From Flavobacterium sp. (GTDB lineage Bacteria > Bacteroidota > Bacteroidia > Flavobacteriales > Flavobacteriaceae): a DNA stretch of 53,047 nt. The notes beneath the pieces were generated by a model. That model was given only the letters and a program-made list of their open reading frames with translations, was not told the DNA's origin and did no database searches. The stretch is from contig NZ_JAPZSU010000067.1 in assembly GCF_027531905.1 (NCBI RefSeq), forward strand, positions 1 through 53,047, in the 5' to 3' direction. Below, piece by piece: positions 26,147 to 35,214 of this stretch. A program made the position numbers and the translations under genes. Within the stretch, counting starts at the first letter, position 1. Each line of letters opens with the position of its first letter.

Positions 26147-26980
26147 ATGCAGCAAATATTTAATTTTATTACTAGAAACAGTTATAGAATACTGTTTTTG
26201 CTGCTTTTGGGGATATCATTAACACTCACTATTCAGTTTCATTCCTTTCACAGAAGCAAAGTCATAAGCTCCGCTAATGTAGTAAGTGGCAGCATTTATA
26301 AAGAAATAAATGAAACCAAAGAATACTTAAACTTAAGAAAAGAAAACGAAGACTTAGCGCTAGAAAACGCGATGTTGAGAAGCCTACTCTTTCAGGTTAA
26401 AGACTCCGCTTTTATGTCAAAACTCGACACTATCAAAGGAGTAAAACCCTCGGATATTGTAGTTGCCAAGGTAATCAAGAACTCTTATAGCGTTTACGAA
26501 AACTATCTTACCCTTGACGCAGGTGCCAAACAAGGTATTAAACCTGATATGGCTGTAATCAATAGTCTTGGAATCGTAGGAATTACGGATGACACTTCAG
26601 AAAACTACTCAACTGTAGTTAGTATTTTGAATAAAAAGTCTAGAATTAATGCCAAAATAAAAAAATCCAATCATTTTGGATCATTGATTTGGGATGGAAA
26701 AAGTACCGGTTTCGTTCAATTGGTCGATGTGCCTAGACTAGCTACCATTCATAAGGGTGATACAGTTGTTACAGGAGGCCAATCTGTCATTTTCCCAGAA
26801 AACATTAATATTGGTACAATTCATAGAGTTTTTCGTGATAAGGATAATCAAACTAATTTTTATACTCTCGAAGTCAAACTATTTAACGACATGACGAATT
26901 TGGGTCATGTTTATATTCTTAAAAGCAAAGGAAAAGAAGAAATTACAAAATTAGAAAACCAAAGAAAGAAGGATGAATAG
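26147..26980 (+). CDS. mreC: Rod-shape-determining protein MreC
   Basis: This is a bitopic inner-membrane scaffold between MreB and the wall synthases. It has one membrane segment (about 14-30), a coiled coil (KEINETKEYLNLRKENEDLALENAMLRSLL region, 46-78), then the two-barrel periplasmic domain with LDAGAKQGIKPDMAVINSLGIVG, VQLVDVPRLATIHKGDTVVTGG and FPENINIGTIHRV. It overlaps mreD by 8 bases, implying coupled translation. Confidence 0.93.
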   Translation: MQQIFNFITRNSYRILFLLLLGISLTLTIQFHSFHRSKVISSANVVSGSIYKEINETKEYLNLRKENEDLALENAMLRSLLFQVKDSAFMSKLDTIKGVKPSDIVVAKVIKNSYSVYENYLTLDAGAKQGIKPDMAVINSLGIVGITDDTSENYSTVVSILNKKSRINAKIKKSNHFGSLIWDGKSTGFVQLVDVPRLATIHKGDTVVTGGQSVIFPENINIGTIHRVFRDKDNQTNFYTLEVKLFNDMTNLGHVYILKSKGKEEITKLENQRKKDE

Positions 26981-27479
26981 TACATTGATTGTAAATTTTT
27001 TCCGTTTTATAGCATTATTAGCAATACAAATCGTTGTTTTTAATAATATGAATTTCTATGGCTATATTAGTCCCTTTCCTTATATTTTGTATATTATATT
27101 GTATCCTGTAAACGGTAATAAATCAACTTTGCTTGTCTCAAGTTTTATGCTCGGTTTGATTATGGATATGTTTACAAATTCGGGTGGAGTACACGCTACA
27201 GCATGTTTAATTTTGGCTTACTATAGACCTTATATTTTTAAATTCTCTTTTGGTCTTAGTTATGAATACCAAACGGTAAAACTAAACGATGTACTGACCC
27301 CGGAACGGTTCTCATTTTTGCTCATATCCATTCTTTTACATCATATCATTCTATTTACACTAGAAGCTTTTGAATTTAGTTTTATCCTTGATGTAGCATT
27401 AAGAACCTTGCTAAGCACTGTTTTTACTTTACTTTTATCTATCACCATCATATACCTTATTAAGCCAAATAAACGATGA
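26973..27479 (+). CDS. mreD: Rod-shape-determining protein MreD
   Basis: A 168-residue polytopic membrane protein with about five segments, beginning NFFRFIALLAIQIVVFNNMNFYGYISPFPYILYI, the usual Bacteroidota MreD start. Sequence conservation in the family is low, so the call leans on position: it overlaps mreC by 8 bases and mrdA by 4 (ATGA). Confidence 0.9.
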   Translation: MNSTLIVNFFRFIALLAIQIVVFNNMNFYGYISPFPYILYIILYPVNGNKSTLLVSSFMLGLIMDMFTNSGGVHATACLILAYYRPYIFKFSFGLSYEYQTVKLNDVLTPERFSFLLISILLHHIILFTLEAFEFSFILDVALRTLLSTVFTLLLSITIIYLIKPNKR

Positions 27480-29428
27480 GAAAAGTCTTGTTGCCTGCTT
27501 TAATTATTATTGGCGCTGCACTGCTTGTAATTCGAATATTTTACCTTCAAATCATTGACGACACTTTTAAATTAAAGTCCGAAAACAATGCTATAAAGAT
27601 AAAATACGATTATCCTGAGCGTGGTTATATTTATGACCGATTTGGAAAACTATTGGTTGCCAATCAGGCTTCCTATGATATCATGGTAATTCCAAGAGAA
27701 ATTAAAAATTTAGATACCTTAGAATTCTGTCAACTTTTAAATATAAAAAAAGAAGATTTTATTAAAAATATTGAAAAGGCTAAAGTGTACAGCCCAAGAC
27801 TTCCTTCCGTATTTTTATCACAATTGAACAAGGTTGAATTCGCTGCTTTTCAGGAAAAAATAAGAAATTTTGAAGGGTTCTATTTTCAAAAAAGGTCCTT
27901 AAGAGATTACCAAGCCAATTTTGGCGCCAATATTTTTGGATTTATCACCCAAGTAAATGATAACATCATCAAAAAGAACCCATACTATAAAAGTGGAGAT
28001 TTGATTGGTAAACAAGGAGTAGAAGAAAGCTATGAAGAAATTCTACGAGGAATTAAAGGAGTAACCTATACACAGAAGGACAAATACAACCGTGAAATTG
28101 GCCCATACAAAGACGGGCGTTACGATACAATAGCGGTTCCTGGAAAAGACATTACTCTAACAATAGATGCAGAAATTCAAAAGTATGGCGAAGAATTGAT
28201 GGTCAATAAAAGAGGTGGAATTGTTGCTATTGAACCAAAGACTGGTGAAATTCTGGCTTTAATAACAGCACCTTCTTATGATCCTGGTATTCTAGTAGGA
28301 AGACAACGTTCAAAAAACTACACCAAATTGTATCGTGATTCTATTGCAAAACCGCTTTATGACCGAGGACTTTTGGCTGAATATCCCCCAGGTTCTCCTT
28401 TCAAAATCATGACTGGACTTGTAGCCCTTCAGGAACAGGTAATCGACGAAAACACAACCGTAGCATGTCATCACGGATTCAGTTATGCTAGAGGCCGCTT
28501 TATGCGTTGTCATTGTCGCGGAGGTCTGTTGCAATTACATCGTGGAATCTATGAATCTTGTAATGCGTATTTTGGAACAGCTTACATGAGAACTATTAAT
28601 AAGTATGCTAAACCAGGTTATGCTGTTGACGTATGGAGTGACCACGTAAAAAGTTTTGGTCTAGGTCAATTTATGGGATATGATTTACCAACAGGACGTA
28701 GAGGAAAAATCCCTACTTCAGCTACCTATAAAAAAATGTATCCAAACGGGGGCTGGAGAAGTACCGCTATTGTTTCAAACGCTATTGGACAAGGAGAAGT
28801 CTTAATGACCCCGATTCAATTGGCTAATATGATGGCAACTGTTGCTAATGAAGGCTATTATTACACCCCTCACATCATCAAAAAAATTGCAGGAACTACT
28901 ATTGATAAAAAATTCACTACTAAGCACGTAACTACCATAGATAAAAGTCATTTCAAACCCATTATTAGTGGACTTTTTGATGTTTATAATATGGGTACAG
29001 CAGCTGGTTTGAGAGTAGAAGGCATTGACATTTGTGGAAAAACAGGAACTGCCGAGAATTTTGCCAAAATTAATGGGGTTAGAACGCAGTTAAAAGACCA
29101 CTCGATTTTTGTGGCTTTTGCCCCAAAAGACAATCCTAAAATTGCCATCGCCATAATGATTGAAAACGGTGGATTTGGTTCTACTATTGCGGGACCAATA
29201 GCTAGTTTGATGATTGAAAAGTATTTAAAGAAAAAAATCACAAGAACAGATCTTGAAACTAGAATACTCAATACAAGTTTGCAAGGTCAATATGCAAAAT
29301 TAGGCGGATTGAATGAGGATGTAAAAAGAGAGTTACGAATTAAAGATTCTATTGCACAACTCAAATTAAAGAAACAAAATCCAAAACTTACGACTGAAGT
29401 AAAAATGGACAGCACCAAGAAAAACTAA
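27476..29428 (+). CDS. mrdA: Penicillin-binding protein 2, elongasome transpeptidase
   Basis: This class B PBP crosslinks lateral wall peptidoglycan with RodA. It has an N-terminal anchor (about 5-25), a dimerisation domain with RGYIYDRFGKLL, and a transpeptidase domain with S307-P-F-K310, S361-C-N363 and K522-T-G524. Between the first two motifs lies a Cys/His-rich stretch (C331, H332, H333, C345, H346, C347, H355), possibly a metal site like the zinc site reported for E. coli PBP2. The C-terminus is Lys-rich and extends about 60 residues past the core. The start overlaps mreD. Confidence 0.95.
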   Translation: MRKVLLPALIIIGAALLVIRIFYLQIIDDTFKLKSENNAIKIKYDYPERGYIYDRFGKLLVANQASYDIMVIPREIKNLDTLEFCQLLNIKKEDFIKNIEKAKVYSPRLPSVFLSQLNKVEFAAFQEKIRNFEGFYFQKRSLRDYQANFGANIFGFITQVNDNIIKKNPYYKSGDLIGKQGVEESYEEILRGIKGVTYTQKDKYNREIGPYKDGRYDTIAVPGKDITLTIDAEIQKYGEELMVNKRGGIVAIEPKTGEILALITAPSYDPGILVGRQRSKNYTKLYRDSIAKPLYDRGLLAEYPPGSPFKIMTGLVALQEQVIDENTTVACHHGFSYARGRFMRCHCRGGLLQLHRGIYESCNAYFGTAYMRTINKYAKPGYAVDVWSDHVKSFGLGQFMGYDLPTGRRGKIPTSATYKKMYPNGGWRSTAIVSNAIGQGEVLMTPIQLANMMATVANEGYYYTPHIIKKIAGTTIDKKFTTKHVTTIDKSHFKPIISGLFDVYNMGTAAGLRVEGIDICGKTGTAENFAKINGVRTQLKDHSIFVAFAPKDNPKIAIAIMIENGGFGSTIAGPIASLMIEKYLKKKITRTDLETRILNTSLQGQYAKLGGLNEDVKRELRIKDSIAQLKLKKQNPKLTTEVKMDSTKKN

Positions 29429-29443
29429 ATCATTTGTACTAAA

Positions 29444-30679
29444 ATGAAAAACCAAAGTATAACTAGCAATATTGACTGGATTTGTGTACTAATTTACATA
29501 GCACTTGTTGTTTTAGGATGGCTAAACATTTACTCTTCTTCTCTATCCTCTGAAGAAGGCACCTCAGACAAACAATTGATATTTATACTATTTGCTATTC
29601 CTTTAATCTTTACAGTGCTTTATGTAGATGGCAAGTTCTATGAAAAATATGCGTCTATTATTTTTGCAGTTTCACTAATATCATTACTTGGTTTATTTGC
29701 GTTTGGTAAAACGATTGCAGGTCAAAGATGCTGGTATGCCATTGGTAGTTTTACCCTACAACCCTCAGAATTTGCAAAAGCTGCAACAGCTCTAGCCTTA
29801 GCAAAGTATCTGAGTGACCCGCAGATCAATCTTAAAGAATTCAACAGACAAATTCAAGCATTAGCGATCGTCTTTTTGCCTGTAATGCTCATTTTACCTC
29901 AGCCAGACCCAGGTAGCGCATTGGTTTACAGCATCTTTATCATTGTCCTGTATCGCGAAGGTTTGCCAGGATGGTATGTTGGAACCGGGTTTGCTATCAT
30001 ACTTCTATTTGTATTAACTTTAGTTTTAGAAACCTATGTTGTGATTTTATTTGCCGCCTTGGTATTGTTAGCCATACATTTTAAATCACGCTTAGCCGAT
30101 AGAAACATCCTCAGAAGCTTTCTGATTTTAGCTTTAATTTCAGGATTTGTTTTTTCCGTTAGTTTTGTATTCGACCATGTGTTCAAACAACACCACAGAG
30201 ATCGTTTTAATATCGTATTAGGCAAAGCGGTAGACGACAAAGGATTTGGTTACAACACCAATCAATCTGAAATCGCCATTGGCTCTGGAGGTTGGCTAGG
30301 AAAAGGATTTTTAGAAGGCACTCAAACCAAAGGAGGATTCGTACCTGAACAACATACCGATTATATCTTTACTACCGTTGGAGAAGAATGGGGCTTTTTG
30401 GGGGCAAGTGTTGTCATCTCTTTGTTTGTCATTTTGTTATTGCGCATCATTTATTTGGCAGAAAGACAAAAAACAAAATTTAGTCGAGTTTACGGCTATT
30501 CTGTGGCGGCCATACTATTCTTGCACTTTTTTGTAAACATAGCGATGGTAGCTGGTGTATTCCCTACAATTGGTATTCCGTTGCCTTTCTTTTCTTATGG
30601 AGGTTCAGGACTCTGGGGATTCACCATTTTACTCTTTATTTTTATAAAAATGGATGCGAACAAAGTAAATGAATGGTAA
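29444..30679 (+). CDS. rodA: RodA, SEDS peptidoglycan glycosyltransferase
   Basis: This polytopic (about ten segments) polymerase works with PBP2. SEDS motifs include GQRCWYAIGSFTLQPSEFAKAA, QPDPGSAL with D155, and GTQTKGGFVPEQHTDYIFTTVGEEWGF, then FPTIGIPLPFFSYGGSG. It starts 15 bases after mrdA and closes the operon. Its stop codon is one base from that of the convergent nuclease gene, and no terminator is seen between them. Confidence 0.96.
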   Translation: MKNQSITSNIDWICVLIYIALVVLGWLNIYSSSLSSEEGTSDKQLIFILFAIPLIFTVLYVDGKFYEKYASIIFAVSLISLLGLFAFGKTIAGQRCWYAIGSFTLQPSEFAKAATALALAKYLSDPQINLKEFNRQIQALAIVFLPVMLILPQPDPGSALVYSIFIIVLYREGLPGWYVGTGFAIILLFVLTLVLETYVVILFAALVLLAIHFKSRLADRNILRSFLILALISGFVFSVSFVFDHVFKQHHRDRFNIVLGKAVDDKGFGYNTNQSEIAIGSGGWLGKGFLEGTQTKGGFVPEQHTDYIFTTVGEEWGFLGASVVISLFVILLLRIIYLAERQKTKFSRVYGYSVAAILFLHFFVNIAMVAGVFPTIGIPLPFFSYGGSGLWGFTILLFIFIKMDANKVNEW

Positions 30680-30680
30680 A

Positions 30681-31493
30681 TCAATTAAAACTCCATTCTT
30701 TGTAGCTAACTTTTTTTTCTAATTGATTTTCAATAGTGTCTGGCAGCTGAGGAAAAAAGTCTATTCCCGTTAATTTTTCAATTTGATCAACGGATACCAC
30801 ATATTCATACAGAGGTTTAGTACTCGCTCTATTTGGAATCAAAAAAGCAATTAAACGGTATTTACCCTGATTTTCATCCAAAACTATTTTGTAAAAATAA
30901 TTGGGTACTGCAACTTTTTCTTTGCCAATAGTTTTTAAATTAGGTGCTAAAACCCCTGCTGTAACAATAAATAATCCATCATATTTTACCGCCCAGTATC
31001 TAACTTTTTCTTCTAATCGATTCCATATTCCGCTATTGAATTCATGATCCTGAGGCGAAATATTTGAGGTTAAAAAAGTAGCTTCATAGGCTTTTTTATT
31101 AAATTCTCTATCAGCAGCTGGACATAAGTGCCCTTTGTCATAGCCAGATTTTTTGTAATTACGCCAATCGGCTGAATTTGTAGTTACTCTATTATCTTGA
31201 ATAAAAAAAGGGCGTTTAAAGTGGGCATTAACAACCTGTTCTTTCTTCAATTCATAAGCTACCCACTCCGCTTGTTCATACTTTTCATGATAAGATAAAG
31301 TATAAAAATCATGATCTACAATTGCTTTAGTGGTAGACTTTGGCAGAAGATTTATCTTAGCACCATTAGATTGATTCAAAGCAAATAATGTAGTAGTAAC
31401 AGTATTTGATTCAACAAAATTACTTGTACCTTTTTGTTCTTCCACAAAAGAAAAAAATGGGATAAAAAGAAATAAAACTAAATACTTACTCAT
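30681..31493 (-). CDS. Secreted DNA/RNA non-specific endonuclease (NUC1 type)
   Basis: The 270-residue protein has a short N-terminal signal peptide (MSKYLVLFLFIPFFSFV) and a beta-beta-alpha-metal nuclease domain. The active-site motif DRGH appears here as DKGHLCPAAD, keeping the general-base His and changing Arg to Lys. The Mg-ligand Asn lies in the helix SNISPQDHEFNSGIWNRLE. Such enzymes degrade extracellular DNA or RNA for nutrients or phosphate. It follows prc on the same strand but behind a terminator, so it needs its own promoter, which I cannot identify. Confidence 0.88.
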   Translation of the reverse strand: MSKYLVLFLFIPFFSFVEEQKGTSNFVESNTVTTTLFALNQSNGAKINLLPKSTTKAIVDHDFYTLSYHEKYEQAEWVAYELKKEQVVNAHFKRPFFIQDNRVTTNSADWRNYKKSGYDKGHLCPAADREFNKKAYEATFLTSNISPQDHEFNSGIWNRLEEKVRYWAVKYDGLFIVTAGVLAPNLKTIGKEKVAVPNYFYKIVLDENQGKYRLIAFLIPNRASTKPLYEYVVSVDQIEKLTGIDFFPQLPDTIENQLEKKVSYKEWSFN

Positions 31494-31513
31494 ATTCTAA
31501 TGCTTAAGAGATT

Positions 31514-31552
31514 AAACAAAAACGACCCAAAATAAAACTATTTTGAGTCGTT
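31514..31552 (-). terminator. prc terminator
   Basis: On the minus strand AACGACTCAAAATA pairs with TATTTTGGGTCGTT (one mismatch) around a 4-base loop, followed by T-rich sequence. Confidence 0.75.
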
Positions 31553-31571
31553 GTCTGAAAAAATTAAGTCT

Positions 31572-33803
31572 TTAAGATTTAACTAATTTGCTATTCATCG
31601 CTTTTGAAGGCATTGATTTTGCGATAGTCTTGGGTTGCAAATCATCCAAAACATTAAGAGCTTCTTCAACATAAATATCTTTTGACAAACTCTCGTGCCA
31701 TCTTTCTCTTTTTTCTTTCAATGTTGGATCTTTTTTGTATTCTTCTATTTCATAAGGTAAAGAAGAAAACTTCAATTGATTTTTATACTCAAAAATTGGC
31801 TTGTATTTTTTAGCCATTTCTTCTACGCTATTTTGTGCAGTTCTAAATTTATCAATATTCAAACTATAAGTATTTTCATTGCTTTTGCTATCAATCCATT
31901 TAGCATTTTCTTCTATTAATTTAAACTGAGGATTTTCAGCAATTCTAGCTTTACTTTTAGCAATGGCTTTATCAAAATTTTCAGTTTTTTTCCATTGTGT
32001 AAAAGGAGCAGCGTCGATTTTGTCCCATGGCATTGCATTATCAACATCGCGTTCTCCCATTTTCAAATAAGCATAACGATCTGGCATTACCACATCACTA
32101 CTAACGCCTTCACGCTGCGTAGAACCGCCATTTATTCTATAAAATTTTTGAGTAGTCGTTTTTAAAGCTCCTAAATCACCCACAGAACTATTACGGACAA
32201 ACTGATTCAAATCAATCACGTTTTGAACTGTTCCTTTTCCGTAGGTTTGCTTGCTACCAATAATAATTCCGCGTTTGTAATCTTGTATAGCAGCTGCTAG
32301 AATTTCTGATGCAGAAGCTGAAAAACTATTCACCATAATTACCAATGGTCCATCCCACTCAATTTTTGGATCCTTATCATAAAGCACTTCTTTTTTCTTG
32401 CCCGCAGATTTCACTTGAACAATTGGCCCTTCTTGAATAAAAAGTCCAGCAATATCCACTACAGTAGACAAAGAACCTCCTCCATCGTCTCTGACATCTA
32501 ACACAATTCCGTTTACTTTAGCTTGCTTCAAACGTTCTACCTCAAGAGCAATATCTTTACCGGCATCACGTCCGTCACGGTTTTCAAAATCGATATAGAA
32601 TTTAGGCAAATAAATCACTCCATAACGCAATCCATTTTTCTCCACCACACTGGATTTTGCATACGTTTCTTCAATTTCAACGATATCACGAACAATAGAA
32701 ATGTTTTTAATGGTTCCATCAACCTTTTTAACCGTCAAACGAACAATAGTACCTTTTGGCCCTTTTATTTTTTTGACTACGTCATCTAAGCGCATTCCTA
32801 CCACATCAACTGGTTCTGCACTAGCTTGACCTACTTTCAAAATAACATCTCCAGCCTCGAGTTGTCGCCCTCTCCAAGCAGGACCTCCTGAAATCAATTC
32901 ACTAATTTCTGTAAAATCATTTTTCTTTTGCAAACGAGCACCAATTCCTTCGAGTTTCCCACTCATACTCACATCAAAACGTTCTTTTTCTTCTGGTGCA
33001 AAATAGCTTGTATGAGGATCAAAACGAGTCATAATAGAATTGATATACACCGTAAACCAATCATCTCTGGTCAATTCTTTAATAAAACCAAACGATTCGT
33101 CTAAAGACTTGCCAATATTCACTCTACTTTCTGCTTCTAATTCTGCAAAAGTCTTTATTTTAGTATTTTTATCTGCTTTTAAATTAGCATCCATTCCTAA
33201 ATCAGAACTTAATTCTTCTGTTTTAGTTGTTTCTGTACCTTCAACTGCTTTCCCCTTACTTTCTTGCAAACGCAAACGCTCCGTAATAGAAGATAAGGCA
33301 GACAATTTCATTTGTTTACGCCATCTTTCTATCAATTCTTTATTGTTTTTAGCATAAGGCATTTTTTCATAATCTGTGTCGAAACTTTCATCAATAGAAA
33401 AATTATTCGGAGTAGCCAATAATGCTTTGTAGACTTTCTTGCTTTCTTCCATACGAACCATCAAGCGAGAATACGTCAACTCGAAAAAAGTTAATTCTTT
33501 ATTATTGATTTGGTCATCTAAATCCAATTCGTATTTAGCAAATTCATCGATATCTGATTGCAAGAAAAAGCGTTTAGAAGGATCCAAGGCTTGAATATAA
33601 TCTTTATAAACCCCTTTTGAAAATTCGTCATCCATAACCGCTGGATCATAATGCCCTTTTTCAATTACAAAAGTCAACAACTCCAATAAGAGTCTATCTC
33701 GTTCTGGATCTGCAGTGTCCTTCTTTGAACCATTAATGGTAAAAGCAAACAATACTCCTGACAAGCATAATGTAGCAAGTATAATTTTAAAATTTTTTCT
33801 CAT
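31572..33803 (-). CDS. prc: Tail-specific (carboxy-terminal) protease Prc, S41 family
   Basis: This periplasmic protease trims or degrades proteins from the C-terminus. The start MRKNFKIILATLCLSGVLFAF gives a clean signal/anchor and 743 residues; ATGs at 33824 and 33860 would lengthen it. The layout is a large N-terminal helical domain, a PDZ domain (GKLEGIGARLQKKNDFTEISELISGGPAWRGRQLEAGDVILKVG region), the S41 core with the catalytic Ser in MVNSFSASASEILAAA and Lys in GSKQTYGKGTVQ, and the DUF3340-type C-terminal part. A small hairpin (AGCCAA/TTGGCT) is visible in the leader. Confidence 0.94.
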   Translation of the reverse strand: MRKNFKIILATLCLSGVLFAFTINGSKKDTADPERDRLLLELLTFVIEKGHYDPAVMDDEFSKGVYKDYIQALDPSKRFFLQSDIDEFAKYELDLDDQINNKELTFFELTYSRLMVRMEESKKVYKALLATPNNFSIDESFDTDYEKMPYAKNNKELIERWRKQMKLSALSSITERLRLQESKGKAVEGTETTKTEELSSDLGMDANLKADKNTKIKTFAELEAESRVNIGKSLDESFGFIKELTRDDWFTVYINSIMTRFDPHTSYFAPEEKERFDVSMSGKLEGIGARLQKKNDFTEISELISGGPAWRGRQLEAGDVILKVGQASAEPVDVVGMRLDDVVKKIKGPKGTIVRLTVKKVDGTIKNISIVRDIVEIEETYAKSSVVEKNGLRYGVIYLPKFYIDFENRDGRDAGKDIALEVERLKQAKVNGIVLDVRDDGGGSLSTVVDIAGLFIQEGPIVQVKSAGKKKEVLYDKDPKIEWDGPLVIMVNSFSASASEILAAAIQDYKRGIIIGSKQTYGKGTVQNVIDLNQFVRNSSVGDLGALKTTTQKFYRINGGSTQREGVSSDVVMPDRYAYLKMGERDVDNAMPWDKIDAAPFTQWKKTENFDKAIAKSKARIAENPQFKLIEENAKWIDSKSNENTYSLNIDKFRTAQNSVEEMAKKYKPIFEYKNQLKFSSLPYEIEEYKKDPTLKEKRERWHESLSKDIYVEEALNVLDDLQPKTIAKSMPSKAMNSKLVKS

Positions 33804-33978
33804 AAAAGTAATAATAGCATTCATCAATCCAATGTGTAATTTATGTAAAGATAAAGCCAAGAAACATTGGCTCTTTATAAATTTTTGTTAAAGATATAAA
33901 AATGTTTATAGGATTTAATTTTTATGAAAAAAGTTAACAAAAAAAAGGATTTAGCTACTTTTTAATACGAACCCCTAG

Positions 33979-33986
33979 TATATTTG
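33979..33986 (+). promoter_or_regulatory. surE -7 box (TATATTTG)
   Basis: This exact TAnnTTTG octamer lies 20 bases before the surE ATG. Confidence 0.5.
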
Positions 33987-34006
33987 TGAAAATTTAAATC
34001 AAAACC

Positions 34007-34786
34007 ATGTCTTCCAAAAAGCCACTCCTATTAATTACCAATGATGACGGAATTTCCGCCCCTGGAATCCAAGCCTTAATCAGTGTAATGACTCAAATTG
34101 GAAATGTTATCGTTGTTGCCCCAGACAAACCTCAGAGTGCCATGGGACATGCCATTACCATCAACAGTACTTTGTATTTGAATAAACTTTCGAAAGAGGG
34201 AGATGCCATTACCCAATACAGCTGTTCTGGAACACCGGTAGATTGTGTAAAAATGGCGACTAATGAAATCTTGAAGCAAAAACCAGATTTATGTGTTTCA
34301 GGGATTAATCACGGATCCAACTCCTCTATTAATGTCATTTATTCAGGCACCATGAGTGCAGCCGTTGAAGCTGGAATCGAGGGTATTCCTGCCATTGGAT
34401 TTTCGCTTTTGGATTATAATTGGGATGCTGATTTTACACCGATTTTGTCTTTTGTAAAAAAAATAGCCCTCGAAACGCTAGAGAAAGGACTTCCAGCAGG
34501 AGTTGTTTTGAATGTCAATTTTCCGAAACTAGAAGAACAAAACATCAAAGGCATTAAAATTTGCCGACAAGCCAAAGCACAATGGGTAGAGAAATTCGAC
34601 AAGAGAAAAACACCTTTCGGGAAAGAATATTATTGGTTAAGTGGTGAATTTGTCAACCAAGACAAAGGAGAAGACACCGATGAATGGGCTTTAGAAAATG
34701 GTTACATTTCGGTAGTTCCTGTTCAATTTGATTTGACGGCACATCACAGCATTCAACAACTCAACACATGGAATTGGGATGAATAA
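34007..34786 (+). CDS. surE: 5'/3'-nucleotidase SurE
   Basis: This metal-dependent phosphatase acts on nucleoside monophosphates in stationary-phase survival. The family start LLITNDDGISAPGIQAL carries the DD metal ligands; APDKPQSAMGHAIT, SGTPVDCVKMA, SGINHGSNSSINVIYSGTMSAAVEA and DLTAHHS follow. The length of 259 is typical. The last 8 bases overlap the next gene. Confidence 0.96.
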   Translation: MSSKKPLLLITNDDGISAPGIQALISVMTQIGNVIVVAPDKPQSAMGHAITINSTLYLNKLSKEGDAITQYSCSGTPVDCVKMATNEILKQKPDLCVSGINHGSNSSINVIYSGTMSAAVEAGIEGIPAIGFSLLDYNWDADFTPILSFVKKIALETLEKGLPAGVVLNVNFPKLEEQNIKGIKICRQAKAQWVEKFDKRKTPFGKEYYWLSGEFVNQDKGEDTDEWALENGYISVVPVQFDLTAHHSIQQLNTWNWDE

Positions 34787-35054
34787 AATTGATGTATTAT
34801 ATGGTTTCCTTATTGGATTAGCAGCTTCGTTACTAGGCTCATTTTTATTTATGACGTTTTTCACAGATTATGAATTTATAGAAGGCGTTCAAATACTAAA
34901 ATCACAAGGCTATTTGGGAAAACTAATCACTGTTGGCTCTATATTGGATTTGGTTGCATTTGGAATTTTACTAAAAATAAATAAAGAATTGATGGCTAGA
35001 GGAGTAGTTTTTTCCGTAATCATTTTAACGATAATCACCTTGATGTATAGGTAA
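34779..35054 (+). CDS. Small membrane protein downstream of surE
   Basis: 91 residues, three hydrophobic segments (about 7-27, 48-66, 72-90). It overlaps surE by 8 bases, so translation is likely coupled. I recognise no functional family. The stop codon lies inside the 5' arm of a weak terminator hairpin. Confidence 0.8.
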   Translation: MNKIDVLYGFLIGLAASLLGSFLFMTFFTDYEFIEGVQILKSQGYLGKLITVGSILDLVAFGILLKINKELMARGVVFSVIILTIITLMYR

Positions 35055-35079
35055 CAAAATAAAAAAAACGTTACCTTTT
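35049..35079 (+). terminator. Weak terminator after the surE unit
   Basis: AGGTAAC and GTTACCT form a 7-bp stem with an A-rich loop of 14 bases, followed by TTTT. It separates surE from the SDR gene. Confidence 0.45.
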
Positions 35080-35214
35080 GAAGGCATAGCATCAAAACAA
35101 ATAAGTGTATTCTTATTTTACTCCAAAAAAGCAGCTTTATTCTATTGATATTAAAAGAGATGTAAATTATTTGCCTTAATTTTATTGCTGCAATAAATTT
35201 TGTTCAACTTAAAC

